Of a DNA stretch of 64,000 nucleotides, positions 35,091 to 45,243 are shown piece by piece; the first letter of the stretch is position 1, and every line of letters starts with the position of its first letter. The notes under the pieces are model-generated. The model was not told the DNA's origin and did no database searches. It saw nothing but the letters and a program-made list of their open reading frames with translations. Location of the stretch: positions 372,001 to 436,000 of the forward strand of contig JAJDWH010000036.1 of NCBI GenBank assembly GCA_022825705.1, given 5' to 3'. Source of the DNA: Alphaproteobacteria bacterium (GTDB taxonomy: Bacteria > Pseudomonadota > Alphaproteobacteria > TMED109). The translations under genes and the position numbers were made by a program.

Positions 35091-35656
35091 GATCAGGCCG
35101 ACTCGCCGACAGTCCCCCTTGCCCTGCCGGTGCCAGGCGCGACCGATCGTGACCGCCGTCGGGTTGTGTTCAGGGTTGGGCGGCGATCGGACGTCGCCCG
35201 CCGCCTCGCCCAGTTCGCGCGGGAGATTCCGGCACTGCAGCTGGGGCGGACATGTGGATGGGCCGGGTCAGGAACCCGACCAAGAAGTCACTTGTGCGAG
35301 TGCGGAAGCAGTTTCAGCACGCAAGGGAAGTACTGACGTGCGCAGAGGTGCGCGGCCGCGGACATACCCCGCCAGCATCCCTTAATTGAAGGATGGAGCG
35401 AACCGGCTGACGGACTAGGCTTGCCTTACTGCAACTGGTGGAGGGCCGCGGGAGAGGCGGCGTCGCGAGAGATGGTCATGGCCCTTGCGCGTTTTCGTGG
35501 GTGGCCCGGTTGCCACGGGCTGCGGTGGGACCGTGGCCTGCATGGGACACGCTCCGGTCGGACCCGCATTCGCCGAAGCCCGTCATCGCGCTTTGCATCG
35601 GAGCAGGTCCGAATCTGGCGGCCGCGGTGCCACGCCGCACAGAGCGGGCGTGTGAC
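35091..35656. other. Intergenic region upstream of the LuxR gene
   Basis: I see no gene here. The frame that precedes the LuxR start in phase (35438-35656) has no domain content and is unlikely to be translated. Confidence 0.4.
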
Positions 35657-36808
35657 ATGACCCAACTGGAAGCATTCGAGCGCGCCGTCACCGCGCTCAA
35701 CGAAGCCATGCTCGATGACGCCCGCTGGCCGGAGACTTCCGGGCTCATCGACGAGGCGTGCGGGACCTCGGGTAACGTTCTTGCGTTCGGGAGCGAGATG
35801 CCGACGAACAAGGTCGAAGTCTACTTCTCGAAGTCCTACCACCGTGGAGAATACCGCTCGGACTTGGAACAAGAATACTACCGGATCTACCACGCAATCG
35901 ACGAGCATCTCCCGCGAATGAGGCGACTTCCCGACGGCAAGATCACGCCCATTGTCGACCTGTTCACGGAAAGCGAGCTGAAGACCTCGCCCACCTACAA
36001 CGAGGCGTTCCCGCGTTACGACATACAGAACGGCTTGAACGTGCGCCTGGACGGACCCGGCGGCTCGCACATCGCCTGGGGGATCAGGGATTCCGTCGAC
36101 CCGGACGGCTGGTCATCGTCCCAGATCGCGATGGTCGCAGGCATGCTGCCGCACGTCCGGCAGTACGTGCGCGTTCGTTCCGCGCTCGCCGAAGCGAGGG
36201 CGCTTGGCGCGTCGGTCATCGAGCTCCTAGACAATACCCGCATGGGCATCATCCAGCTCGACGGGGGCGGGCGCATCGTGGAGGCGAACGACCGGGCTTT
36301 GGAGCTGCTTCGCCAGAACGACGGGCTGACCGACGAGGGCGGAGAACTGCGCGCCAGTTGGCCGGAGGACAATTCCAAGCTGCAGGAACTCCTGGTTCGG
36401 GCGTCGCCGCGTCTGGGCGGGCCGGGGGCGAGTGGTTCGATGGCGGTGCGACGGAGGTCGTGGTCGCCGGGGCTCGCGTTGCACGTCAAGCCGGCGACGG
36501 TTCGGGAGGTGGATTACCGCTCCCTGCGCGTGGCTGCTCTCGTGCTGATCGTCGACCCGGTCAGCCGGGCTGGGCTCGAGCCGGCCCTCGTGGAGGCGGT
36601 GTTGGGACTCACGCCGGCGGAGGCCGTGATCGCGGTACTGCTGGCGGAGGGCCGGACCCTCCGCCAGATCGCCGCCGCTACTAGCCGCGAATACAGCACC
36701 ATTCAAACGCACCTGAGGCACATCTTTGCCAAGCTGGGGTGCTCGCGCCAACTTGAGGTCGTACAGGCCGTCTCGGCACTGTCGAATTTGCCCAGGTCGC
36801 TGGGCTAG
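35657..36808 (+). CDS. LuxR-family transcriptional regulator with sensory N-terminus
   Basis: This 383-aa protein begins MTQLEAFERAVTALNEAMLD. A PAS-like segment (ELLDNTRMGIIQLDGGGRIV, EANDRALELLRQNDG) is followed by a C-terminal LuxR helix-turn-helix (LGLTPAEAVIAVLLAEGRTL, RQIAAATSREYSTIQTHL, IFAKLGCSRQLEVV). The ligand is not readable. It stands alone, transcribed toward the DUF4384/caspase cluster that starts about 480 bp downstream, so it is a candidate regulator of that cluster. Confidence 0.85.
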   Translation: MTQLEAFERAVTALNEAMLDDARWPETSGLIDEACGTSGNVLAFGSEMPTNKVEVYFSKSYHRGEYRSDLEQEYYRIYHAIDEHLPRMRRLPDGKITPIVDLFTESELKTSPTYNEAFPRYDIQNGLNVRLDGPGGSHIAWGIRDSVDPDGWSSSQIAMVAGMLPHVRQYVRVRSALAEARALGASVIELLDNTRMGIIQLDGGGRIVEANDRALELLRQNDGLTDEGGELRASWPEDNSKLQELLVRASPRLGGPGASGSMAVRRRSWSPGLALHVKPATVREVDYRSLRVAALVLIVDPVSRAGLEPALVEAVLGLTPAEAVIAVLLAEGRTLRQIAAATSREYSTIQTHLRHIFAKLGCSRQLEVVQAVSALSNLPRSLG

Positions 36809-37292
36809 GCAGCGCGAGCCCACTGAACGTCTGGCCGGGCTTCGCCGCCCATCCCCGTGCCGCGCCGGATCATCAGCGTCCTGAGCGGCGCCGTATCGCG
36901 CGTCGCGTCGCCTCCGTTCAACTGGACACCGGCCCATCTCCTGGGCAAGGCCATGCCGGAGCGTCCACCGTACTTGGTGCACGAGGTCGAGGACGCCTCG
37001 CCAAGAGCATGTTCGAGGCCGGCCGGTGCCCTACCACCAGAGGATGCTGCGGCCGAAGGTGCTGCGACGGCAGCAGGGGCGGCGCAAAAATGGATCACAG
37101 CCAAGGCATCCAGACGGGCAGACGCGCGTTGATGTGCATGGATGAGGCAGGGGCCTTAGGGAGTGAGTCCCGGTGTTCGAGCCGTGCTCCAGACACGTAA
37201 CTATCGGTAACGTTGATCATTTACTTGAAATAGGGGACGCGGAACAGCTTAGCCATTCGTATCTTGGACGGATGTCCGGGGAGCAGCGTGAA
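36809..37292. other. Intergenic region between the LuxR gene and the caspase cluster
   Basis: No gene I can support. The 3' part (37200-37260) is A/T-richer than its surroundings and probably holds the promoter of the cluster. Short frames on both strands at 36805-37132 lack recognisable domains. Confidence 0.4.
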
Positions 37293-37937
37293 ATGTTTGC
37301 TTACGAATCTCTACGCAGTGATGGGCCTGCGCTCGGCGCAACTGTTCTTCGCCGGCTGGCGCTTGTGGTGACGGCGATTGGGACGCTGGCGGCCTGCCAG
37401 CAACAACCCCCGCCGCCGCAGGTTGTCGAAGTGCCCGTAGAGGTAGAGGTACCTGTCGAGGTTCCGGTCGAAGTGCCGCGGTGCGGGTTGCCGACATTGC
37501 GGGCGGGGGCACAGTTTTCGGTAGAGGCCTGGGCTGTGCCGGATCCCGAGTATCACGTCGGGGAACCGCTAAGTCTGCAGATGCGTGTCGGTGCGGCGTC
37601 CTACGTGAACGTGTTTCACGTCAGCACCTCCTGCAAGGTCACCCGCCTGTTGCACAACCAGACCGTGGTACCGGCCGAGATCGTGGACTTCCCGCTCGCG
37701 GGCAGTGGCATTGAGATGGTCGTGAAGCCGCCCGCTGGCGACGAAGCGTTCTACTTCATTGCGACGCGCGAAAAAATCGATGTCCTCGCGCCGGCGGACG
37801 TGCTGGGACCAGGCGGCATCACGAGTCTCGATCTGAGCCCTGCGGAGTTCTACACGCGCATCGACCAGGCGACCGGCCGCATCAATCCGAATGACCTGAG
37901 CATGACCACGCTCAGGACGTCCGTCGTCGGTAACTGA
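37293..37937 (+). CDS. DUF4384-domain lipoprotein
   Basis: This 214-aa protein has a lipoprotein leader (LALVVTAIGTLAAC), then QQQPPPP and a Val-Pro/Val-Glu repeat linker (EVPVEVEVPVEVPVEVP). The DUF4384-like domain follows (FSVEAWAVPDPEYHVGEPLS, ASYVNVFHVSTSCKVTRLLH, and later FYFIATREKIDVL). GGGGAGCAG lies 9 bp before ATG 37293; ATG 37272 or GTG 37173 are alternatives. It is the first of three DUF4384 domains in the cluster, followed after 60 bp by the second. Confidence 0.78.
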   Translation: MFAYESLRSDGPALGATVLRRLALVVTAIGTLAACQQQPPPPQVVEVPVEVEVPVEVPVEVPRCGLPTLRAGAQFSVEAWAVPDPEYHVGEPLSLQMRVGAASYVNVFHVSTSCKVTRLLHNQTVVPAEIVDFPLAGSGIEMVVKPPAGDEAFYFIATREKIDVLAPADVLGPGGITSLDLSPAEFYTRIDQATGRINPNDLSMTTLRTSVVGN

Positions 37938-37997
37938 AAGGGTTCAAGTCAACCGCCTCCCCACTCTCCAACCCACGACCCAGAAGGGAGAATCACC

Positions 37998-38603
37998 ATG
38001 AACAACTTGCTGCGCACAACCGTTCTTTGCGGTGCGGTGATTGCCATTTCCTCGACCGCCGTAGCGAATGAAGCGGATGAGTCCTACCTGAAGGATCTCG
38101 ACATTCGCCAGACGCCCATGCACGACGTCTTGGTGCCGCCGGCGCCCGCTTCTGCAGGCAACGGTCTGGCTGTGGATGCGGAGGTCGATCGCTCCAGCCG
38201 CGTCTACACACACGGCGATCACGTCGTCCTGTCGGTCACGACGACCGAGGATTCGTACATCTGGGTCTTTGACACCGGCACCAGCGGCAAAGTGCACCAG
38301 CTCTTTCCCAACCGGTATGACCAGGACAATTTCCTGAACGCGGGCTCGACGTTGAGCATTCCGCCGGCAGATGCGGAGTACGTGCTGTCAGCGTCGCATC
38401 CGCAGGGAGCCGAGCTGATCACCGTGGTGGCTACGAAAGAGAACACCCCGCTGACGCCCGATCTCGTCGACTGGGATTCGGACATCGGCCCGTTCCTCGC
38501 GCTGCGTGGAACGGCCGACTCTGTGGCGAAGGACTTGGCCATCACGTTGCGCGATCAGAACGCGCCGTGGGCCAAGGACAAGGTCGTCATCGTGATCGAG
38601 TGA
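37998..38603 (+). CDS. Periplasmic DUF4384-domain protein
   Basis: This 201-aa protein has a signal peptide (LLRTTVLCGAVIAISSTAVA). The DUF4384 fold is seen in VYTHGDHVVLSVTTTEDSYI, WVFDTGTSGKVHQLFPNRYD, and AELITVVATKENTPL. DUF4384 domains are beta-rich and often accompany caspase-like or kinase domains in envelope proteins. AAGGGAGA precedes the ATG. It lies in tandem with the lipoprotein upstream and the caspase protein downstream. Confidence 0.85.
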   Translation: MNNLLRTTVLCGAVIAISSTAVANEADESYLKDLDIRQTPMHDVLVPPAPASAGNGLAVDAEVDRSSRVYTHGDHVVLSVTTTEDSYIWVFDTGTSGKVHQLFPNRYDQDNFLNAGSTLSIPPADAEYVLSASHPQGAELITVVATKENTPLTPDLVDWDSDIGPFLALRGTADSVAKDLAITLRDQNAPWAKDKVVIVIE

Positions 38604-38656
38604 TCACTTGATTCCCGGGGCGGAAGCCGGTCGTGCGGAAAGCGGAGAAGGGGATC

Positions 38657-40750
38657 ATGGTGTCGAGGTGGTTGTTGCGTCCATCGCTCGTCGCACTGGT
38701 TTACGCCTGGGCGGTGGCCGTCGGCGGCTCGTGCGCGGTGTCCGCGGCAAATTCCCAGGACATCATCAGCCGGGATGAGATCGTCGACAGGATTGGGCCC
38801 CGGAAACCCCGCTCCAGGGGCATAGCGGTCGTGCCGGATGCCGGGCCAGGCCCGGCTGAGGCAACGGCTCCCGCTTCCGAACCGCGGGGAATGGCCCTGC
38901 CGGCCATCCAGTTCGAGTTCGACTCTGATCGATTTACGCCCGGCGCCCGCCGGCAGGTGGAGGAGCTCGGACATGCGCTCCTCCAACCCGCTCTTCGATC
39001 ATTTGTCTTTTCGGTGCAGGGCCACACCGACAGTGTCGGCAGCGCCGCCTACAACCGCGACCTCTCCACCCGGCGTGCCAGCGCGGTCAAGCGGTACCTG
39101 GTCGATGACATGTCCGTGTCGGCTGGCCGTCTGATCGAGGTGGGACTGGGGGAGGGCTACCCGATCACCGGAATTCCTTCGGACGACGAGCGGAATCGGC
39201 GGGTGGAGGTCGTCAACCGTGGGAGCGCCGCTCACCGGCCGGCGGCGACCGAAGACGGAACGGCGCATCGCCCGTCGAGACGGGCTCTGCTTGTCGGGAT
39301 CGGCGAGTACAGGAACTTCTCGCGCTTGGCCGGAGCGCCCAACGATGCCACCGCGATGGCGGAATTCCTTGTTGGGCAAGGAGGGTTCGACCGTGGTGAC
39401 ATCCGGATTGTGACGGATTCGGATGCCACCCGGAGCAACGTCCTGGCCGTGGCGCAGGAGTGGCTTGTCGACGGGACTGCAGCCGGCGACGACGTGGTGC
39501 TGTTCTTCAGCGGCCACGGTTTCCAGCAGTGGGACCAGGACGGGGACGAGGCCGACGGAATGGACGAGACGCTGGTGCCCGTGGATGCGTATCTCGACGG
39601 CGACGGCCAGGTCGCGGGCATGATCACCGACGACGAGATTGGTGCCCTACTCGATGGTCTGCGTGGACGACGGGTGTGGGTGGTGATCGATGCGTGCCAT
39701 TCGGGAACCAGTACCAGGGGTGTGGGTGTCGACGAGAGCTGGCGATACGCGAAGACGCTTCGTCTCCCCGACGGATCGCCGGTTCGCCTGCCGCTCGACA
39801 CGGATACCGAGTTCGCGGTCGAGACGGCCCGTGCACCGACTGACACCATGGCAAAGGGGGATCTCGCCGGTGTTGCCGGCGTCGAGTCAGCCACCCGGGC
39901 GGAGGATCCCGATCTGGTGGTGTGGACGGCCGTCCGTGCCAGCCAGCTGGCTCTCCTGGATCGGGAGGCTTCCGGCAACACGGCCGGCAGCGTGTACACG
40001 CGGCGCCTCCTCTGGGGTGCGCGCGACGGCAGGGCCGATGCTGATCAAGACGGCACGGTCACGATGCTTGAGCTGCACCGGTACGTGCAGATGGAATCGG
40101 AGGCGTATTGCCAGCGGCACCCGCGCGACTGCAAGCGGGGGCTGACCCCCCAGCTCGAGGCCATGCCGAGTCGCACCGCGGACCAGGCGTTCGGGTTCGA
40201 TGCCCCGGAACTTTCGCGGACGGCGGCATTCGCCAAGGACATCTTGCTGCAGGCCGCGGACGCAGGGGCTTCCTCCGATGGGCCAGGCCTGCGGCTGCAG
40301 CTCGAGCCGGGGCCGAAACTCGAGGTCGGCACCGAGATCGAAGTTGTCGTCGAGAGCAGCCGCGCGGGGTATCTCACGGTGCTCGACATCGATGCCGCGG
40401 AGAATCTCACCCAGATCTTCCCCAATGACGAGAGTCTCCGTGCCGGCGTTTCGCCGCAGGTGCGTCCCGGACAGTCCGTGCGCCTCCCGGGTGCTCGGGC
40501 CGGGTTTCGGTTTCAAGCAATCCCGCCCGCGGGGCGAGGCCTGCTGGTTGCCGTGGTGTCAGATGAAAGCGTCGGGATCGAGCGCCTGACGGGAAGGCAC
40601 AAGGACCTGGCGGTGGTGCCGTCACCGAGAGCTTACGTCATCGAGGCATCAGAGGCCTTGCGGGTCGACGATGCAGCCGCGGCTGGCGGGCGGGGCTGGA
40701 GCGTCGGAACCCTCGAGTACGAAATTCTTCCTCCCGGCGGGAGCCGCTGA
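38657..40750 (+). CDS. Exported OmpA-caspase-DUF4384 fusion protein
   Basis: This 697-aa protein has four parts. A signal peptide is followed by an OmpA-type peptidoglycan-binding domain (about residues 80-185; FSVQGHTDSVGSAAYNRDLS, ERNRRVEVV). A caspase-fold C14 peptidase domain (about 205-470) has His 287 in VVLFFSGHGFQQW and Cys 347 in VVIDACHSGTSTRG. A C-terminal DUF4384 domain includes GYLTVLDIDAAENLTQIFPN. It should be anchored to the cell wall in the periplasm. I chose ATG 38657, after AGAAGGGG. Anchoring a caspase-like protease by OmpA is unusual. Confidence 0.9.
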   Translation: MVSRWLLRPSLVALVYAWAVAVGGSCAVSAANSQDIISRDEIVDRIGPRKPRSRGIAVVPDAGPGPAEATAPASEPRGMALPAIQFEFDSDRFTPGARRQVEELGHALLQPALRSFVFSVQGHTDSVGSAAYNRDLSTRRASAVKRYLVDDMSVSAGRLIEVGLGEGYPITGIPSDDERNRRVEVVNRGSAAHRPAATEDGTAHRPSRRALLVGIGEYRNFSRLAGAPNDATAMAEFLVGQGGFDRGDIRIVTDSDATRSNVLAVAQEWLVDGTAAGDDVVLFFSGHGFQQWDQDGDEADGMDETLVPVDAYLDGDGQVAGMITDDEIGALLDGLRGRRVWVVIDACHSGTSTRGVGVDESWRYAKTLRLPDGSPVRLPLDTDTEFAVETARAPTDTMAKGDLAGVAGVESATRAEDPDLVVWTAVRASQLALLDREASGNTAGSVYTRRLLWGARDGRADADQDGTVTMLELHRYVQMESEAYCQRHPRDCKRGLTPQLEAMPSRTADQAFGFDAPELSRTAAFAKDILLQAADAGASSDGPGLRLQLEPGPKLEVGTEIEVVVESSRAGYLTVLDIDAAENLTQIFPNDESLRAGVSPQVRPGQSVRLPGARAGFRFQAIPPAGRGLLVAVVSDESVGIERLTGRHKDLAVVPSPRAYVIEASEALRVDDAAAAGGRGWSVGTLEYEILPPGGSR

Positions 40751-40787
40751 TGCGGCTCCCGCTCGCCAATGTTGCGGGGTCTAGCTG

Positions 40788-42608
40788 ATGATTGCGTTCG
40801 TTCCGTCGTCTCGTCCATTCATTTTCGTCCTGGCTGTTCTGCTGGCGGGAGTCCCGCTCACCCACGTGCAGACCAGCAGCGCACAGGACCTTCCAGACCT
40901 CGATGAGATCGAGAACGCCATCAAGGAGGCACGAAACATCGTCGCGAGGGCGGGCGAGTGCACGGTGATTGCGGACGATGCTGCCAGCCAAGCCGCCCTG
41001 GCGGATGTCGCGGCAATGGAGACGACGAAATATCGCGACCGAGCCGGTGCGAGCAGGATCCTGGCGGAAGAGGCGGCTCGGGCCGCCAAAACTGCAGCGG
41101 ATTTGGCGGAAGCGGCGGCCGAGAAGGCGGCGGCGGCAGCCGCGGCGGAACGAGCCCTGCAGGAAGCGGCGGAACGAGCCCTGCGGGAAGCGGCCGATCG
41201 AGCCCAAGAGGAGGCTGTGATGGCCTTTGCTCTTCAAGCAGCGTCCGCCGAGCGGCCTGAGGCCGCGCCGCCTGACATCAACCCGCTGCTGGAACGGCTA
41301 GCAAAAGCACTGGAAGCCGCAAGAATTGCTGCCGCCGAGGCCGCCGTCAAGGCGAATGACGCGGCGCAAGCCGCGCGCCAAGCGATCGCCGACGCCATGA
41401 TGGCCGAGAGCACAGCAGAAGATGCGGTCGCGGACAGTGAGGCGGCGGGCGAGGCCGCGATGCAGGCGATGGATGCGGCGGAGAGGGCCCAGGATGCTGC
41501 CGACGCAGCGGCGCAGACGGCCGAGGGATCCGGCTTGACGGAAGTTGCGGACGCGGCGAAAGCTGCAGCGGTCGCGCTGGCAGAGGCCCGGGGTTCGGAG
41601 ACCGCGTCGAAGGACGCGGCGGCCGATGCGGCGAGCAGCGCGACGAATGCCGGGCAGTATGCGGAACATGCGGCTGAGGCGGCGACGACGGCGAAAGCGT
41701 TTGCGGCGGGCGCGGAACAGTGCGCCACGGAAGTTTCGGAGCGAGAATCCACGCTCGCAACCGCCCGCGCGGCGTCGGTGTATTTCTCACGCACGGTCGT
41801 GAATCGCATCCAGAAATTGCGCCCTGTCGGCCGGACGAGTTTTGGCAGTGCGGCCCGTTCCTCAGGCGGCATGACCGGAATCAACGCCGGGGACGATGTA
41901 CTCCCCGACTATCCGCCGAACTTGGCGGTGGACATCGGCTACAGCAGATCGCAGAACAGACAGGGTCTCTTCGACGCCCGCTCGAATTACGCGCTCATCT
42001 TGACGGACAGGCTTCTCACCACGAAGCGCTTGTTCGGTTTCGGCGCGGGCATGGAGTACACCCGCGAGTCCCTGCTCGGGGGCGTGGATAGACGGACCCG
42101 CGGCATTACGGCCACGGCTTATCTGGCTGAGATTCTCACCGAGAACATCACGCTGGTGCCACAAGCGGCGGTCACTTACCTGAACAAGGAAAGCGAGACC
42201 TCCGATGTGTCCGAGGTCAACAAGGCGATCCGCGGGTTGGGTTCCCTGACTGTGCTCCGCCTCACCCAGCGCGGCGGGGTGGAGCTCAGTGCTTTTGGCC
42301 AATTCGCCTACACGCATGAAGAGCCGGTCGGCTCCAGTACTGACGACGCCGTTTACCTTGGTCAAGCGATTGCGGGCGGGGAAGCGGCTTTCCCGGTATG
42401 GGCCGAGGCCCACCTGTTCGTGGGTGCGTCGTTGGGTTACGACGTGATCCGGAGTGAATCTTCGGGCAGCCGGATCGGTTACGGCGGGAACCTCGGCCTG
42501 CGTTCGTGGCTGGGTGCAGCCACCGAATTGAGCCTGTCGGTCATCGCCAACCGGCAAGACGAAGAGGAAACGTTGGCCGGGAACGTTTTTGTGAAAGTCT
42601 TTTTCTGA
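40788..42608 (+). CDS. Ala-rich coiled-coil protein with C-terminal outer-membrane beta-barrel
   Basis: This 606-aa protein has a signal peptide (FIFVLAVLLAGVPLTHVQTS). A ~290-residue Ala/Glu-rich coiled coil (for example EEAARAAKTAADLAEAAAEK) is followed by a ~240-residue barrel with alternating strands (LFGFGAGMEYTRESLLGGVD, VELSAFGQFAYTHEEPVG) that ends in the outer-membrane signature FVKVFF. The layout suggests a barrel anchored in the outer membrane with a long helical domain in the periplasm or at the surface. It lies between the two caspase genes and is probably co-transcribed with them. Confidence 0.75.
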   Translation: MIAFVPSSRPFIFVLAVLLAGVPLTHVQTSSAQDLPDLDEIENAIKEARNIVARAGECTVIADDAASQAALADVAAMETTKYRDRAGASRILAEEAARAAKTAADLAEAAAEKAAAAAAAERALQEAAERALREAADRAQEEAVMAFALQAASAERPEAAPPDINPLLERLAKALEAARIAAAEAAVKANDAAQAARQAIADAMMAESTAEDAVADSEAAGEAAMQAMDAAERAQDAADAAAQTAEGSGLTEVADAAKAAAVALAEARGSETASKDAAADAASSATNAGQYAEHAAEAATTAKAFAAGAEQCATEVSERESTLATARAASVYFSRTVVNRIQKLRPVGRTSFGSAARSSGGMTGINAGDDVLPDYPPNLAVDIGYSRSQNRQGLFDARSNYALILTDRLLTTKRLFGFGAGMEYTRESLLGGVDRRTRGITATAYLAEILTENITLVPQAAVTYLNKESETSDVSEVNKAIRGLGSLTVLRLTQRGGVELSAFGQFAYTHEEPVGSSTDDAVYLGQAIAGGEAAFPVWAEAHLFVGASLGYDVIRSESSGSRIGYGGNLGLRSWLGAATELSLSVIANRQDEEETLAGNVFVKVFF

Positions 42609-42761
42609 GGCCCGGTCCGGTGGCCCCGGGTTAACGGCGAACACGGGACGCGGAAAGTTCCTGCGGCCGGGCGCTGCTTGGCTGCCGGCCTGAACCGGCG
42701 CCGCGCGACTCCGCGGTAGCGGGCACGAAATGAGTGGCAAAGGAGGCCGGGCGCCCACGAT

Positions 42762-45209
42762 ATGACGGATCGGGGAATCACCTTGGGCTCTCGCTTGCGT
42801 GGCCTCGCCCGATGGGGGCCCACGTTTCTTCTGGGCCTGTCGATCTGCGCGCCGTCGATGGCGGACGCCGAAGGCGTGAGTGGTCTGAGGAATGCGACTC
42901 GGAACCTGACCCGGCCCGTGTTGGAATCGGTCCGCACCGTCATTCATCCGACCCTCAGGGTTGCCCGACAGGAGGCTGGTCCGGTCACAGGCCTGGAGAT
43001 GGACGAGACCGGACGGTTTCTGTTCGCCGTGCTCGATGACGGCAGCGCCCGGTTATGGGATCTTGAGCGAGGCGTGCAGCTGGGCGGAGCCTTGGGCAGC
43101 CGGATCGTCGCCGGCATCGTTCGCGGTGCGGGAGACCGTTTGGAGGTCGTGGCGTTCCGCAGCAACGGCTCACTGGTCTCCATACGGCCAGATGGCCTGC
43201 TTCGAAACCTGCATGGCGAGCCTGGCGGGAGCGCCATGGGCACAAGGCCCGTGTTGGCCGCCGATGGGAGCACCGCAATCTTCCGAGATGCCGACCGGAA
43301 CACCTGGCACGTCTGGCGGCATGACGGGCAGCGAGTGGAAGGACTGCCCGACGCCGACCCGGACGTACGACCCGTCGTGTCGCGGGACGGTCGGACCATC
43401 GCCTATCGCACGATCCGGGGGACGGTGGCGGTGACGGCGAGCCCGATTGATGGATCGCTCAGGCCGAGGGAAATCGACGGCTGCAAGCGGTCGGTTCCCG
43501 TTACTGCCGGGGCATTTGCGGGCGGTGGTGACGAGGTGATATTCGGGGACGCGAAAGGGAACGTCTGCCTCTGGAAGATAGCGGATTCAGGAACACCGAA
43601 ACGGCTTTTCTTGCAAGAGGGAGCCCATCCCGGACCCGTTCGACGGATTGTCGCTGCGCGGGATGGAGATCATTTCTGCACCGGTGGCGCCGACGCGGTC
43701 GTGAGCGTATGGGCTACCCGTGGCGGGCCCCGTCGGGTGGCCTCGCTGAAGCTGGACGCAGGGTTCACCGGCGCGCTCCAGCTGGACCCGACACGTAGGT
43801 GGATGTTCGCCGGCCTGCCGAAAGGCGTAATCGGCGTCTACGCGCTCGATACGCATGAGCGAATCGCGCGCCTGATTTCTACGGATCGCGGGTGGGCAGT
43901 CCTCGATGAACAAGGGCGCTTCGATGGACCGCAGGATGGCGTGGACGCGTTGGTCTGGGCCGGCGATACAGCCGCGCAGACGCTTCCGGTTGACGCGTTT
44001 TCCGAGAGTTACTTCGAGCCCGGGCTGCTGAGGACGCTTGCTGACAGGTCGCATCCATTCCTGAATGAAGACGTCCGGGATCTGGCGGACGATGGCTACG
44101 TCGCACCGCCGGCGGTCTCGATCAATCCCGTTGACCGCAGTCAAGCCGATTCCGAGGGACGCACCACGGTAAGCGTTCAGGTGCCCCCCCGATATCCACT
44201 GCGGGATGTGCTTGACATCAGGCTGTACCACAATGGGAAACTGACTCAATCGGACGCGATGGTTTCCGGTTCCGTTGGCCAGGTCACGGATTTCGTTGTC
44301 CGGCTGTTGCCGGGCCGAAATACCCTCGAGGCGATCGGTGTGGGTCCGGGCGGGATCGAGGGTCCTCCGGCAGTCGCGCGGGTCGAGGTAATCGGGGATG
44401 AACCGCCTCGATCGAAGATGCAGGTGCTTGCCATCGGCATCGGTGACTACGTTCGGCCGGACTGGAAGCTTGCATACACCCGCAACGACGCGAACGCCGT
44501 GGTGTCGGCACTGCGTGAGCGGGGCAGCGGCTTGTACAGCGACGTGAGCGCGGCCACGCTGTTGGATTCTTCCGCCAAGGCGCTCACGATCGAAGAGCAC
44601 ATCTCGAGAAAATCCGAGTCGCCCCATGACGTGCTGGTGGTCTTCTTCGCCGGCCACGGTTACGCGCTGCGAGGGGAAGAGGGCAGCTGGGAATGGTATC
44701 TGCTGCCGTACACGCACGCCTGGCACACCGGGTCAGCCATTACGCCAGACATGATCCGGCAGCATGGTCTTTCCAGCCGCCGCCTGATGCGTTCCCTGGC
44801 GAATACCGAGGCGCAGCGCATTTTCCTCATCCTGGATTCGTGTCGTTCAGGCGCGGTCATCGACGCCGTCGGTTCATCGGCAGGAAGGACGCTCGACGAT
44901 GCGGTCGGGCAGAAGACCCTGCGCAAGGTCGCACGTGTCGGGGGCATCCACGTCTTGGCGGCGTCACGGGCGGATGAGGACGCGTTCGAGCTGCTATCGG
45001 TGCCGCACGGCGCCCTGACCTACCTGGTTCTTGAAGGGATCCGGGGCGCAGCGGACGGAAATCGGAACGGCAGAATCTCGGTAGGTGAAATCATCGGCTA
45101 CGCCACCAGGGAAATGCCGCTTCTCTCCCAGAGACTGGTCACGGAAACGATCAGCCAGAAACCCGTTGGGTATTCGCGCGGCACGGACTTCGAACTCGCC
45201 GGGTCGTGA
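42762..45209 (+). CDS. Exported beta-propeller/caspase-fold protein
   Basis: This 815-aa protein has a signal peptide (about residues 14-35), WD40-like repeats (TGRFLFAVLDDGSARLWDLE; GGADAVVSVWATRGGPRRVA; about residues 60-380), and a beta-sandwich linker. A C-terminal caspase C14 domain has His 632 in DVLVVFFAGHGYALRG and Cys 694 in IFLILDSCRSGAVID. WD40 plus caspase proteins are known in bacteria, but usually in the cytoplasm. AAAGGAGG lies upstream at a rather long distance. It is the second caspase in the cluster. Confidence 0.9.
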   Translation: MTDRGITLGSRLRGLARWGPTFLLGLSICAPSMADAEGVSGLRNATRNLTRPVLESVRTVIHPTLRVARQEAGPVTGLEMDETGRFLFAVLDDGSARLWDLERGVQLGGALGSRIVAGIVRGAGDRLEVVAFRSNGSLVSIRPDGLLRNLHGEPGGSAMGTRPVLAADGSTAIFRDADRNTWHVWRHDGQRVEGLPDADPDVRPVVSRDGRTIAYRTIRGTVAVTASPIDGSLRPREIDGCKRSVPVTAGAFAGGGDEVIFGDAKGNVCLWKIADSGTPKRLFLQEGAHPGPVRRIVAARDGDHFCTGGADAVVSVWATRGGPRRVASLKLDAGFTGALQLDPTRRWMFAGLPKGVIGVYALDTHERIARLISTDRGWAVLDEQGRFDGPQDGVDALVWAGDTAAQTLPVDAFSESYFEPGLLRTLADRSHPFLNEDVRDLADDGYVAPPAVSINPVDRSQADSEGRTTVSVQVPPRYPLRDVLDIRLYHNGKLTQSDAMVSGSVGQVTDFVVRLLPGRNTLEAIGVGPGGIEGPPAVARVEVIGDEPPRSKMQVLAIGIGDYVRPDWKLAYTRNDANAVVSALRERGSGLYSDVSAATLLDSSAKALTIEEHISRKSESPHDVLVVFFAGHGYALRGEEGSWEWYLLPYTHAWHTGSAITPDMIRQHGLSSRRLMRSLANTEAQRIFLILDSCRSGAVIDAVGSSAGRTLDDAVGQKTLRKVARVGGIHVLAASRADEDAFELLSVPHGALTYLVLEGIRGAADGNRNGRISVGEIIGYATREMPLLSQRLVTETISQKPVGYSRGTDFELAGS

Positions 45210-45243
45210 GGAGACCGGCGGCGCTCCGCCGCTTACGATCGCC

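Noticed and set aside
36805-37132. Short frames on both strands upstream of the caspase cluster
   Set aside because: No recognisable features, and similar length on both strands as expected by chance in GC-rich DNA.
41347-41884. Minus-strand Ala/Ser-rich frames opposite the coiled-coil gene
   Set aside because: They are antisense of the Ala-rich helix. The + strand product has a signal peptide and a barrel with a terminal Phe.
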